Assembly: GCF_004297265.1 (NCBI RefSeq)
Contig: NZ_SCUT01000010.1
Coordinates: 152,107 to 216,106, forward strand
Length of the DNA stretch: 64,000 nt
Direction: 5' to 3'
DNA from: Reyranella sp.
GTDB taxonomy: Bacteria; Pseudomonadota; Alphaproteobacteria; Reyranellales; Reyranellaceae
Under the pieces are notes generated by a model that worked only from the letters and a program-made list of their open reading frames with translations, did not search any database and had not been told where the DNA came from. Shown here piece by piece: positions 28,622 through 37,780 of this stretch. Made by a program: the position numbers and the translations under genes. Each line of letters opens with the position of its first letter. Position 1 is the stretch's first letter.

Positions 28622-30133
28622 TCAGACAGTATCGATGGTGAAGATGGCGATCGACCCGCTTCGGCCGCGGACGGCCGTGCTGCCGAGCGGCTTGAACACG
28701 AATTCCGTGCCGCAGCCGGCGCAGGTCGTCTCCGAAACGAGAATGCTCGTGCCATGATCCTTGTTCAACTTTTCCAGCCGCGCGGCGAGGTTCACCGTGT
28801 CGCCTAGCAATGTGAAGCTCAGTCGCTGGCCGGCGCCGACCGATCCACCGATGACAGCTCCGGTGCTGATCCCGATCCGGGTGACGAAGGGGACCCTGGC
28901 TTCGCCGAAGCTGCGGCCTGCAACGGCGCGCTGGATGTCGACGGCGGCATGGATCGCGGCCGAAGCGTGATCCGGACAGGCGAGCGGCATGTTGAAGGAG
29001 GCGAAGAGACCGTCGCCGATGAAGGTGTGCACGACGCCGCCGTGGGCACGGATAGGCCCAAGGACGGTCTCGAGGTATTCGTTCAGCGCCCCGAAAAGCT
29101 GATCCGGCGGCAGTTTCTCGGCGATGGTCGTGAAGCCCGATACGTCGGTGAACAGGATCGTCGCCTCGCGCGTCTCGCCGGCCAGCACCCCGTTGCCGCC
29201 GCGCTGCAGGATGGTCGAGGCCACGCTCTCGTCGACGTACCGGCCGAAGGTCTCGCGGATCTGCTCACGCTCGCGCAGCCCCTCGACCATGGTGTTGAAC
29301 TGGCTGGTCAACTCGCCGACCTCGTCGTTCGAGGTCACGGGAATCCTTACCGACATATCGCCGCCAGCGACGGTCGACATGGCACGGGACAGGATACGTA
29401 TGGGACGCAGTAGGGATCGCCATATGAAGTAGACCGAGACGACAACGCCCATCAGCGCGATGGCGACGTCGGTGGCGATCTCGAACTGCAACTTCATGCC
29501 GTCATAGCTGAGGAGGTCGACGACGACGGCCGTCATGGGCGCGAGCGAGATGACGAGCAGGGCGATGCCGAGCTTGAGGCGGTAGCGCCCGAAGAACAGC
29601 GACAGGTTCCGGCCGGTACGCTCGAAGATGAATCCGCAGAGATGGCCGAGATAGTCGCTTATGACGAAGTAGATGTAGGTAAAGTAGAAGAGCGGCAGCA
29701 CGACCAGGAGCGCCGCGGTATCGGCCAGCGTCTGCGTGGGTAGGGTTTCGAAGGTGGCATCCGGCCAGAAGTATGGCGCTGACACCCGAAAACTCACCAT
29801 CATCAGGGCGAGCACCGCCACACGCGAGGCCGTCAGGAGCGGGAGCTGCGTGATCCGGCGCTCCACATCCTCGAACGAGCGCCGTCCTCCCAGATACTCT
29901 TCGATGGGCCGGAAAAGGCGCCAACAGACCGGGGCGTTGACGCCCAGCAGCAGGAACAACCCGACGGCGACCGACCGTGGCGCATAGGCCCAGGCATCCG
30001 CGAAAGCGACGAAAATGCCGGTGAAGGCGACATCGACTCCGGCCGCCGACACGGCTCGCAGCAGATAGCGCCGCCGCAGGCCGCCGATCTCCGCCGCCGT
30101 GGCGACGGGCTTTGCCTCATCTGCCGCCGTCAC
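28622..30133 (-). CDS. Membrane class III nucleotide cyclase with HAMP, copy 2 of tandem
   Basis: 503 residues with several N-terminal membrane helices (up to about residue 240), a HAMP-type linker (about 240-290) and a cyclase domain (about 322-495). Metal aspartates D330 (FTDVSGF) and D374 (FIGDG) are present, as are the transition-state Asn and Arg (VNLAARLE). The position of the purine-contacting Lys is Thr370 (HTFIGD), so nucleotide preference is uncertain. The start overlaps the upstream cyclase gene by 4 bp. It is paralogous to that neighbour throughout, which points to a tandem duplication. Confidence 0.85.
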   Translation of the reverse strand: MTAADEAKPVATAAEIGGLRRRYLLRAVSAAGVDVAFTGIFVAFADAWAYAPRSVAVGLFLLLGVNAPVCWRLFRPIEEYLGGRRSFEDVERRITQLPLLTASRVAVLALMMVSFRVSAPYFWPDATFETLPTQTLADTAALLVVLPLFYFTYIYFVISDYLGHLCGFIFERTGRNLSLFFGRYRLKLGIALLVISLAPMTAVVVDLLSYDGMKLQFEIATDVAIALMGVVVSVYFIWRSLLRPIRILSRAMSTVAGGDMSVRIPVTSNDEVGELTSQFNTMVEGLREREQIRETFGRYVDESVASTILQRGGNGVLAGETREATILFTDVSGFTTIAEKLPPDQLFGALNEYLETVLGPIRAHGGVVHTFIGDGLFASFNMPLACPDHASAAIHAAVDIQRAVAGRSFGEARVPFVTRIGISTGAVIGGSVGAGQRLSFTLLGDTVNLAARLEKLNKDHGTSILVSETTCAGCGTEFVFKPLGSTAVRGRSGSIAIFTIDTV

Positions 30134-31632
30134 AGGGGCTGTCCCACGTGATAGATGACCACGCCGTCGTGATGACCGCGAACGTCGGTCGTACCCAGCC
30201 GTTCGCAGAAGGTCTCGGCACCCGCCGCCACCACGGTGCTCTCGGTGGCCAGGATGCGTGTGCCGAACTTCTTGTTGAGCTGCTCGAGTCGCGCGGCGAC
30301 GTTCACGGCGTCGCCCAGCAGCGTGTAACTGAGGCGATTGTCGGTGCCGATGGTGACGCCGATGACCGGGCCGGTGTTGAGGCCGATGCGTGTCGGGAGT
30401 GTGAAACCGCGGGCGAATCGGGCGGTGGCGAGCGCCTTCTGGATGTCGATCGCCGCCGCGATGGCGGCCCTGGCGTGATTCTCCAGCAGACGTGGCAAGC
30501 CGAAGCTCACGAAGAGCCCGTCGCCGATGAAACTGTTCACGATGCCGCCGTGGCGCTGAATGACCGGGACGACGGTATGTAGATAGGCGTTCAGGAGGGC
30601 CGCGACCTCGGCCGGTGTCGTGCTCTCGGACAGGCCCGTGAAGCCTTCGATGTCCGTGAACATCAGGGTCGCTTCGGCCGTGGTGTCGATGCTGCGGCCG
30701 GTGTTGCCGCGGTTGGACAGGATCGAGTCGGCGACCGTCTCGCTCACATACTTGCCGAACGTGTCGCGCAGATACGCCTTCTCGGCGAGGCCCTCGACCA
30801 TCTGGTTGAAGCGGCTGGCGGCATGGCCGAGTTCGTCGTCCGAGGTGACGGGAAGGCGGACGGTATAGTCATTGTCGGCGACCCGGCGCAGGCCGCCGTC
30901 CAGTCGCGTGATCGGCCGGGTCAGCGCATTCGATATCCAGTAGTACATGAACGCCGTGCCGATCGCCGAGGTCGTGATGTCGGACGAGGCTTCGCGGACC
31001 AGACGCTCGCCGCTGTAGCTCAGCATGTCGGCGGCGATCAGGACCATGGTCGCGAAGGACACGAAGAGAAGGGCGAGAGCCACCTTGCTCCGGAACCGGC
31101 CGCCGAACGTTCCGATGTTCACGCCTTTCGTGCGGAAGAGTTCCTGACACAGATGATCGAGGTACGCCGCGACGACGAAGAAGGTGAGGACGACGTTGAA
31201 GCCCGTCCCGACCGTCAGGTTGGCGACGACGTCAGGCCAGGCGACCTGCTGCAGCGTGGCCCCGAAGGTGATCTCGAGGCGATGCGACAGCAGGCGAAGC
31301 GCCACCATCGGCGCATACATCATCCCGACGACTGTCGCGGAATGGCGCGGCAGGCGCGCCAGCGAAAGCTCGATATCGCCGAAGGCTGCGCGTCCCACGA
31401 TGAAATGCCGGATCGGCCGGACGAGGAGCCAGGCGCCGAAGCCGACGCCGCCGGCGAGGAACAGGGTCGTGATCGCCAGCGACGGGAGTACGACTTCGGG
31501 GGCGCTGTTGAGCGCCGCATAGACCAGCACCGAGACCGCGTCGATCAGGAACGGCACCGACATCGCAAGGTAATAGCGATACACGAGTCGGGCGGGCGAC
31601 TGATGCGACGCCGCGTCGGTGGGTGCGCTCAT
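30130..31632 (-). CDS. Membrane class III nucleotide cyclase with HAMP, copy 1 of tandem
   Basis: 500 residues, same architecture as the following gene: N-terminal membrane region, HAMP-type linker (about 238-290) and cyclase domain (about 320-490). Metal aspartates D327 (FTDIEGF) and D371 (FIGDG) and VNVAARLE are present. The purine Lys position is Ser367 (NSFIGD). Ser here and Thr in the paralogue both differ from the Lys seen in the 9848-11677 cyclase. The two tandem products could form a heterodimer. It is 61 bp from the transglutaminase-like gene upstream. Confidence 0.85.
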   Translation of the reverse strand: MSAPTDAASHQSPARLVYRYYLAMSVPFLIDAVSVLVYAALNSAPEVVLPSLAITTLFLAGGVGFGAWLLVRPIRHFIVGRAAFGDIELSLARLPRHSATVVGMMYAPMVALRLLSHRLEITFGATLQQVAWPDVVANLTVGTGFNVVLTFFVVAAYLDHLCQELFRTKGVNIGTFGGRFRSKVALALLFVSFATMVLIAADMLSYSGERLVREASSDITTSAIGTAFMYYWISNALTRPITRLDGGLRRVADNDYTVRLPVTSDDELGHAASRFNQMVEGLAEKAYLRDTFGKYVSETVADSILSNRGNTGRSIDTTAEATLMFTDIEGFTGLSESTTPAEVAALLNAYLHTVVPVIQRHGGIVNSFIGDGLFVSFGLPRLLENHARAAIAAAIDIQKALATARFARGFTLPTRIGLNTGPVIGVTIGTDNRLSYTLLGDAVNVAARLEQLNKKFGTRILATESTVVAAGAETFCERLGTTDVRGHHDGVVIYHVGQPL

Positions 31633-31693
31633 CCGCCGGATATAATGCGGATCGGGACGGAGCGGAATGCCCCGCCCGCCGCTTCAGGCCAGG

Positions 31694-32785
31694 CTAGGCC
31701 GTCAGTTCGCGTGCCGTGATCCGGTACTTGAACTTGTCCGGGTCGAGCGAATCCAGAAAGCCGGAGCGATTCTCGGCCTGGGGATACATCAGGAAGGCGA
31801 TCGGCTCCTCCCTGGAGCCCGGCAGCTTCACATCGTGCGCGACGTTGTAGGCGAGCCAGTTGCCCTCCCAGGAACCGAACAGGGCGCGGCGGGCCGCTAC
31901 GACCTTGGGATCGGTCATCGCGAGGTTGGCCGGCGGCTCTTCCAGCACGACCTTGCGCACGTCGGCCGGATCGACCGGCGTCCAGCCCGAACCGGCGAGC
32001 CAGACCTCGGCGCGGCAGTGCTGTGCCTTGGACACGACCTCCGAACCGGCGCCCAGCGCCTTGAAGCCGAACTCGGACGGCATCACGCGAATACCGTAGA
32101 CGTCGCGTGCGGGCAGCCCGACCGAGCGGGCAAGGCCGACATACAGCGCGTTCAGGTCAGCGCACTTGCCGTTCAGGTTGCCGGTCCGGATCATCGTGGT
32201 GATGTCGCCGACGCCGCAACCCAGCGTCCTGGGATTGCGGAAGGTGTTCTCGACGACCCAGTCGTAGATCGCGCGGGCCTTGGCCAGGTCGCCCTGCTTG
32301 CCGCGCACGATCCCGTCGGCGGTTTCCTTTACGATTCCGTCGATCGGCAGGAAGGTGGTCGGCATCAGGTTCAGCTTGCGCTCGGCGTCGCCGAGCGGCT
32401 GGGCATTGCCCTGACCGGGCGCGACCGAGCGGTTCTGCGCCTGGACCTGAGCGACGACCTCGATCACCGGCGCCTGCTGATCGGCCGCCCATTCGACCCG
32501 GAGCATCTCCGCGCCGTACTTCGGATCGCGGACGCGTTCGGCGACGCGCGCGTTGCCGGTCCAGGTGACGCCCCCGGGACGCTGCCAGTCGGGGGCCTCG
32601 AAGGTCGGCAGCGGGATCCAGGCCTTCGTGGCGCCCGCCGTCGGCTCGACCCGCGTCGTCAGCACGTGGGTGCGCCAGCCTTTCGGCACGGGCGCGTATG
32701 TGGTGGCCTGTGCAGAGGCGAGGCGCGGCGCGAGACCGATTGCGCCGGCGGCGAGGCCGGCCTTGAGCATGTCACGACGGTTCAC
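31694..32785 (-). CDS. Transglutaminase-like protein, Tat signal
   Basis: 363 residues. The start MNRRDMLKAGLAAGAIGLAP is a Tat signal, cut near ASAQ. The transglutaminase-like core has the full catalytic triad C208 (LNGKCADLNAL), H256 (KAQHCRAEVW) and D272 (TPVDPADV). Such periplasmic proteins usually act as cysteine proteases or amide-processing enzymes rather than cross-linkers. The substrate is unknown. It is on the same strand upstream of the tandem cyclases. Confidence 0.85.
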   Translation of the reverse strand: MNRRDMLKAGLAAGAIGLAPRLASAQATTYAPVPKGWRTHVLTTRVEPTAGATKAWIPLPTFEAPDWQRPGGVTWTGNARVAERVRDPKYGAEMLRVEWAADQQAPVIEVVAQVQAQNRSVAPGQGNAQPLGDAERKLNLMPTTFLPIDGIVKETADGIVRGKQGDLAKARAIYDWVVENTFRNPRTLGCGVGDITTMIRTGNLNGKCADLNALYVGLARSVGLPARDVYGIRVMPSEFGFKALGAGSEVVSKAQHCRAEVWLAGSGWTPVDPADVRKVVLEEPPANLAMTDPKVVAARRALFGSWEGNWLAYNVAHDVKLPGSREEPIAFLMYPQAENRSGFLDSLDPDKFKYRITARELTA

Positions 32786-33120
32786 TTGGTGTTTCTCCCC
32801 ATGGGCAAGGTCTGCCGGGGAGGGCGGTCGCCCCGTCGTCGGGAGGAGCCGGCGCCATCCCGGACCGATCCGCGTCGCACGCGACAGCGTCAGTACCGGA
32901 AGCGGCGAGAATTGCAGCCGGCCGAGGCTTGCGTCAATGCCTCAGGAACCGGGACAGGCCGGCCGGCGCGGTCTCCGACCCTGCGACCCGGCCGCATCGT
33001 GAGGCAGCATAAGCGAAACAAACAAAATAAACGAAACGAACGAAAGGAAAAACCTCTTTTCCCTTCCCCAGACGGCGATTCGGGGGCGTCGCAGCCCCTG
33101 GAACCGGGAGTCAAGTGGCT
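32786..33120. other. Intergenic region with A-rich tract
   Basis: 335 bp between the transglutaminase-like gene and livF, both minus. Bases 33009-33053 form an A-rich patch with short imperfect AAAC/GAAC repeats, very unlike the GC-rich genome; on the minus strand it is a pyrimidine tract. A small GGGGC/GCCCC hairpin lies at about 33085-33101, near the livF stop. No gene, tRNA or convincing promoter was found in it. Confidence 0.6.
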
Positions 33121-33837
33121 CTAGAGCCCCAGATAGGCCTGGCGGACGCGGTCATTGGTCAGCAGGTCGGCGCCCCGGCCCTCCAGCTCGATGCGGCCGT
33201 TCTCCAGCACGTAGCCGCGATCTGCGATGCGCAGAGACGCCATCACGTTCTGTTCGACCAGGAGGATGGTGAGGCCCTCCTCGTTCAGTCGGCGCACGAT
33301 GCGGAACACTTCCTGCACGATGGTGGGGGCCAGTCCGAGCGAGGGTTCGTCGAACATGATGAGCCGGGGCTGGCCCATCAGGCAGCGGCCGATCGCCACC
33401 ATCTGCTGCTCGCCGCCCGAGAGCGTACCGGCAGCCTGGCGCCGCCGCTCGGCGAGACGCGGGAACATCGCGAAGACCCGCTCCAGGGTCTGCTTCTCCA
33501 GCGCCCGGGCGCGCTTGGGCGTCGCACCCATCTCGAGGTTTTCCAGCACCGAGAGATTGGGGAAGACCTGCCGGCCTTCGGCGACATGCCCGACGCCCGC
33601 CTCGCAGACGCGATAGGAAGGCCAGCCGGTGATGTCGCTGCCGTCGAAGCGGACATGGCCGCGCGCCGGCTTCTCGATCCCGTGGATCGAGCGGATCAGC
33701 GAGCTCTTGCCCGCCCCGTTGGCGCCGACGATGGCCACGATCTCGCCCTGGGCGATTTCGAGCGACACGCCGGCCAGCGCCTGGGCGTCGCCATAGAAGA
33801 GCTCGAGATTCTCGACCTTCAGAAGGGCCGCGCTCAT
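33121..33837 (-). CDS. livF: Branched-chain amino acid-type ABC transporter ATP-binding protein (LivF-like), second system
   Basis: 238-residue ATPase: Walker A (GANGAGKSSLIRSI), signature (LSGGEQQMVAIGRCL), Walker B (LIMFDEPSLGLAP). The LivF-type tail VLENGRIELEG is present. The start ATG overlaps the livG stop by 4 bp. It is the last gene of a five-gene Liv-type transporter (binding protein, H, M, G, F). It is clearly paralogous to, but diverged from, the first system at 5-10 kb, so the two probably have different substrates. Confidence 0.9.
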   Translation of the reverse strand: MSAALLKVENLELFYGDAQALAGVSLEIAQGEIVAIVGANGAGKSSLIRSIHGIEKPARGHVRFDGSDITGWPSYRVCEAGVGHVAEGRQVFPNLSVLENLEMGATPKRARALEKQTLERVFAMFPRLAERRRQAAGTLSGGEQQMVAIGRCLMGQPRLIMFDEPSLGLAPTIVQEVFRIVRRLNEEGLTILLVEQNVMASLRIADRGYVLENGRIELEGRGADLLTNDRVRQAYLGL

Positions 33838-34565
33838 GCGGGCTCCGCCTCGCCTAGATAGACGTCGAGCACGGCCTGGTGGCGGGCGATTTCGGCCGGG
33901 GTGCCTTCGGCGATCTTCTCGCCGTAGCTGACCACGACGATGTTGGAGGCCAGCGCCATGACGGCCCGCATCACATGCTCGATCAGCAGGATGGTAAGGC
34001 CGGTCCGCCTGTTCAGCTCCTGCAGGAACGTCACCATGACGTCGATCTCGGTGGGCCGCAGCCCCGCCATCACCTCGTCCAGCAGCAGCAGCTTCGGTTC
34101 GGTGGCGAGCGCGCGCGCGACCTCGAGGCGCTTGCGATCGGGCAGGGTGAGGCTCTCGGCCGCCTGGTGCCGGCGATCGTGCAGGCCGAGCTGCATCAGT
34201 ATGTCGGCGGCATAGGCGCGGGCGTCGGGAAGGGTTGGCCGGCGGTGCAGGGCACCGACCGTGACGTTCTCCAGCACGCTCAGCCCCTTGAACGGCTTCA
34301 CGATCTGGAAGGTGCGGCCGACGCCCGCGTCGCAGACGAGGTCGGGCCGCAGGCCGGAGATCTGCCGCCCGTCGAGGCGCACGCTGCCGGAGTCGGGCCT
34401 GTAGACGCCCGCAATCATGTTGAAGATCGTGGTCTTGCCCGCGCCGTTGGGCCCGATCAGGGCGTTGATGGCGCCGCCGGGCACTTCGAACGAGACGGCG
34501 TGCACCGCACGGAGGCCGCGGAAGCTCTTGGCGATCCCGTCGAGTTCGAGCCGCGCGCCGCTCAT
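33834..34565 (-). CDS. livG: Branched-chain amino acid-type ABC transporter ATP-binding protein (LivG-like), second system
   Basis: 243-residue ATPase: Walker A (GPNGAGKTTIFNMIAG), Walker B (LLLLDEVMAGLRP) and the LivG tail (ARHQAVLDVYLGEAE). The start is ATG 34563-34565 (MSGARLELDG), overlapping the livM stop by 4 bp; the open frame further upstream is not LivG-like. The signature region reads ESLTLPDRKRLEVARALAT, where the usual LSGGQ is replaced by LTLPD, as often seen in LivG proteins of soil bacteria. Confidence 0.88.
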   Translation of the reverse strand: MSGARLELDGIAKSFRGLRAVHAVSFEVPGGAINALIGPNGAGKTTIFNMIAGVYRPDSGSVRLDGRQISGLRPDLVCDAGVGRTFQIVKPFKGLSVLENVTVGALHRRPTLPDARAYAADILMQLGLHDRRHQAAESLTLPDRKRLEVARALATEPKLLLLDEVMAGLRPTEIDVMVTFLQELNRRTGLTILLIEHVMRAVMALASNIVVVSYGEKIAEGTPAEIARHQAVLDVYLGEAEPA

Positions 34566-35560
34566 CGCCGCTTCTCCCCGAAGCCGAAGCGCTCGGCGAT
34601 CCACGGCCAGACGCCGGCCGGGCGGTACATCACGATCACCAGCAGGGCGAGGCCGTAGAAGATCTGCTTCAGGCCGGAGATGTGGAAGACCTCGCTCAGG
34701 TCGGTAAAGATCTCGCCGAGGCCGGTCAGGACCACCGCGCCGACGATGGGTCCGAACAGCGTGCCCAGCCCGCCGATGATCGGGGCCAGCGTGAACTCGA
34801 TGGAGCGGCCCATGGCGAAGGCCGTCTCCGGGAAGAGGTTGTTGTAGTAGAAGGCGTTCCAGACGCCGGCCAGCGCCGTCAGCGCCGCCGAGATCACGAT
34901 CGCAATCATCTTGCAGCGCAGGACCGGGACGCCCACCGCCTGGGCCGCTTCCGGGTCTTCGCGGATGGCGAGCCAGTAGCGGCCGAGCCGGCTTTCGAGG
35001 AGGAGGCGGCAGAGGATGAAGGTGCCGGCCGCCAGCGCCAGGATCACGTAATAGAAGAGCAGCGGCCCGCCGCGAAGGTTCAGGATGTCGGAGGCGGCGT
35101 CGACCTTTAGGAAGAGGCCGCCCGACCCGCCGGCCCAGCCCCAATGATCGAAGGCAATGCGCGTGAACTCGCTGAAGGCGATGGTGAGCAGGGCGAAATA
35201 GACGCCGGCCAGCGAGAAGCGGAAGCCGAGATAGCCGACGATCGATCCCGCGGCGACGGCCGCCGCGACCGCGACGAAGACGCCGGCCCATGGGCCGATG
35301 CCGTAGTGGAAGAAGAGACCGGCGGCGATGTAGCCGCCCACACCGGCATAGAGCGCGTGGCCGAGCGAGAGCTGGCCGGCGAAGCCCATCATGATGTTCC
35401 ATGCCTGGCCGACGAAGGCGAAGTAGAGGACCAGGATCAGGACGGAGAGGCCGTATTTGCCAAGCAGCGCCGGTGCCACGAGCAGGAGCACGAGAAGCGC
35501 GCCCAGGCACCACAGAGAGCGGGCCGGCACGCCCCCGGTCAGTCGTGCGAGAAGGTTCAT
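34562..35560 (-). CDS. livM: Branched-chain amino acid-type ABC transporter permease (LivM-like), second system
   Basis: 332-residue permease starting at ATG 35558-35560 (MNLLARLTGG), overlapping the livH stop by 4 bp. It has LivM landmarks: MGFAGQLSLGHALYAGVGGY and the cytosolic loop AIREDPEAAQAVGVPVLRCK. About nine to ten hydrophobic helices are visible. A longer frame upstream of this start is a shadow of livH. Confidence 0.88.
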   Translation of the reverse strand: MNLLARLTGGVPARSLWCLGALLVLLLVAPALLGKYGLSVLILVLYFAFVGQAWNIMMGFAGQLSLGHALYAGVGGYIAAGLFFHYGIGPWAGVFVAVAAAVAAGSIVGYLGFRFSLAGVYFALLTIAFSEFTRIAFDHWGWAGGSGGLFLKVDAASDILNLRGGPLLFYYVILALAAGTFILCRLLLESRLGRYWLAIREDPEAAQAVGVPVLRCKMIAIVISAALTALAGVWNAFYYNNLFPETAFAMGRSIEFTLAPIIGGLGTLFGPIVGAVVLTGLGEIFTDLSEVFHISGLKQIFYGLALLVIVMYRPAGVWPWIAERFGFGEKRR

Positions 35561-36438
35561 GGGCCGCTCTTGCCGAACAGCCCCTGCGGCCGCAGCAGCA
35601 GCACCAGGATCAGGATTCCAAAGCTCACCATGCTCTTCAGTGACGGCTGCAGCAGGAGGCCCGCCACCGCCTCGCTGACGCCGATCAGCAGGCCGCCGGC
35701 CAGCGCGCCCGTCATGCTGCCGAGGCCGCCCACGATCACGATGACGAAGGCGAGCAGCGTGTACTCGGCAGCGAGGAACGGCGTCACCGGAATGATCGTG
35801 ATCATCAGCGCGCCGGCGGCGCCGACGCAGGCCGCACCCACGCCGAAGGTGAAGGCGTAGAGCCGGCGGACGTCGAGGCCGACGACCAGGGCGCCCAGAT
35901 TGTTGTCGGCGGCGGCGCGGATCGACTTGCCGGTGCGGGTCCGGGTGAAGAAGAGCCACAGCAGGCCCGCGATTACCACCGCGGTGAGGGCGGCATGGAC
36001 GCGGACCGCATCGAAGACGAACGGGCCGAGTTCGTAGGAGTCGAACTGGGAGTCCATCTGCACGCCGCGCGCGTCGGGACCGGCGATGACCAGCGAGACG
36101 TTGACCAGGAGGATGGCGATGGCCAGCAGCAGCAGGAACTGCTGGTGCTCGGGCCGGCCGATGAAGGGCGAGATCACCGCGCGCTGAAGCACGTAGCCCG
36201 CGCCGAAGAAGATCACGGCGATCAGCGGCAGGCTCAGCATCGGCGAGACCTGCAGGTATTCGAAGCCCATCCAGGCGAGATACATGCCGACGACCATCAT
36301 CTCGCCATGCGCGAAGTTGACCACGCGCATCACGCCGAAGATCACCGACAGGCCGAGCGCCATCAGCCCGTAGACCATGCCAGTCAACAGGCCCTTGGTG
36401 ATCGCCTGGGCGAGCGAAAGGAGGAAGTCGGCTGTCAA
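35557..36438 (-). CDS. livH: Branched-chain amino acid-type ABC transporter permease (LivH-like), second system
   Basis: 293-residue permease with the LivH core (LSVIFGVMRVVNFAHGEMMV) and loop (AADNNLGALVVGLDVRRLYA). The best start is TTG 36436-36438; no ATG or GTG fits the family N-terminus, and the next internal Met is 20 residues in. The Shine-Dalgarno is weak, so expression may rely on the binding-protein gene 15 bp upstream. Confidence 0.87.
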   Translation of the reverse strand: MTADFLLSLAQAITKGLLTGMVYGLMALGLSVIFGVMRVVNFAHGEMMVVGMYLAWMGFEYLQVSPMLSLPLIAVIFFGAGYVLQRAVISPFIGRPEHQQFLLLLAIAILLVNVSLVIAGPDARGVQMDSQFDSYELGPFVFDAVRVHAALTAVVIAGLLWLFFTRTRTGKSIRAAADNNLGALVVGLDVRRLYAFTFGVGAACVGAAGALMITIIPVTPFLAAEYTLLAFVIVIVGGLGSMTGALAGGLLIGVSEAVAGLLLQPSLKSMVSFGILILVLLLRPQGLFGKSGP

Positions 36439-36453
36439 CGCGCTAGTCGGCCA

Positions 36454-37707
36454 TCAGGTGCGGCGCTTGTCGTTCCACGGCGGCATCGGGAAGACCAGAG
36501 GCGCGGCGGCCGATTCGAGCGGCAGCACGACCGTGGGCTTGCGCTTGAGGTTCTCGACCGCGGTGGCCTTGATGTTGACGTTCTGGCCCTTGGAGTCGAA
36601 CTGGATCGGGCCGCCCACCATGACGTGCTGGTCGATCTTGATCTTGCGCAGCGCGTCCATGAGGTCGCCGGGCTTGGTCGACTTGGCGGCGAGCCAGGCT
36701 TGGGCCGCGATCAGGATGCCCTCGAAGGTGAAGCCGCCGTTGAGGTCGAGCTGGTCGTTCGGGAACTTTGCGGCATGCCGCTTCTCAAGTGACTGCGTCA
36801 TCGCCGACTTCGGATCGAGCCAGGGCACGTTCGAGATCATGTACTCGCCGTACTTGCCCATCGTCTTGAGGAAGTCCTGCTCGTAGAGGCCGGGGGCGCC
36901 CGGGTTCAGGACGCCCATCGGCTCCCAACGCTGCTTCACCATCTCCTGCACCAGGAGCTTGGCGTCGTTCAGGCGGCTGACGGGCAGCAGCAGCTCGGCC
37001 TTGGTGGCCTTCGCCTTGGCGACCTCGACCGAGAGATCCTTGGCGGCGACGTCGTAGCTGATCGTGTCGACCAGCTCGTAGGGCATGTCGAGCTTGGGGA
37101 AGAGCGCCTTGATGCCATTGATCATCGAGGTGCCGAACGTGTCGTTCACGCTCATCAGCACGGCGGTCTTGGGCGTCTTGCCCGAGACCTTGAAGATCTC
37201 CTTGTGCAGCGACAGCGCACCGGTGATGAGCATCGGTGCGGTCGGGAAGTTGCGCACCACGAACTTGTAGCCCTGCTCCGTGATCTGCGGCGCCGCCGCG
37301 ATGTTCACGACCAGCGGCACGCCGCGCTGCTCGCAGACCTGGGCGATGGCAATGGTCTGGCCTGAATCGAAGGCGCCGACCAGGATATGACAGCCGGCGT
37401 CGATCGCTTTCTCGGCCTGGGTGCGGGCGACGTCCGGCTTGGTCTCGGTGTCGTAGTTCACGATGTCGAGCTTCACCGGCAACTTCATGTCGGCAAACAC
37501 GTCGTTGGCCACGTCGGCGCCGCGGCGGCAGGCCTGGCCGATCTGGGCCTGCAGGCCCGAAGTCGGGAGCAGGAGGCCGACCTTGAGGTTGGCGGGAGCG
37601 CCTTGCGCAAAGGCCTGGCGCAGCGGCAGCGGGGCGCCGAGAAGGGTGGCTCCGGCGAGGGCAGTCTGTCCCAGGCGGCGACGGGTGAAGGTGTTGCGGC
37701 CGGTCAT
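36454..37707 (-). CDS. Branched-chain amino acid-type ABC transporter binding protein, Tat signal
   Basis: 417-residue binding protein, start ATG 37705-37707 with GGGAGGAG upstream. The signal contains RRRLGQTALAGATLLG, a Tat-type motif, with cleavage near AFAQ. The Peripla_BP_6 core begins LKVGLLLPTSGLQAQIGQAC. It opens the second Liv block and is divergent from a UraD-UraH fusion gene (73 bp between starts). The shared promoter region makes a purine-breakdown or nitrogen-related ligand worth testing, but there is no direct evidence. Confidence 0.87.
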   Translation of the reverse strand: MTGRNTFTRRRLGQTALAGATLLGAPLPLRQAFAQGAPANLKVGLLLPTSGLQAQIGQACRRGADVANDVFADMKLPVKLDIVNYDTETKPDVARTQAEKAIDAGCHILVGAFDSGQTIAIAQVCEQRGVPLVVNIAAAPQITEQGYKFVVRNFPTAPMLITGALSLHKEIFKVSGKTPKTAVLMSVNDTFGTSMINGIKALFPKLDMPYELVDTISYDVAAKDLSVEVAKAKATKAELLLPVSRLNDAKLLVQEMVKQRWEPMGVLNPGAPGLYEQDFLKTMGKYGEYMISNVPWLDPKSAMTQSLEKRHAAKFPNDQLDLNGGFTFEGILIAAQAWLAAKSTKPGDLMDALRKIKIDQHVMVGGPIQFDSKGQNVNIKATAVENLKRKPTVVLPLESAAAPLVFPMPPWNDKRRT

Positions 37708-37780
37708 TGCGGCTCCTCCCAATGGATTTTGCTGGGCCGGACTATAGAGACGGTCCTTGGGGCATGCTAGGTCGGCCGGC

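Noticed and set aside
32890..33114. Minus-strand frame of 74 codons in the transglutaminase-livF gap
   Set aside because: It is low complexity (Phe/Arg/Cys-rich from the A-rich patch), with no ribosome site and no family similarity.
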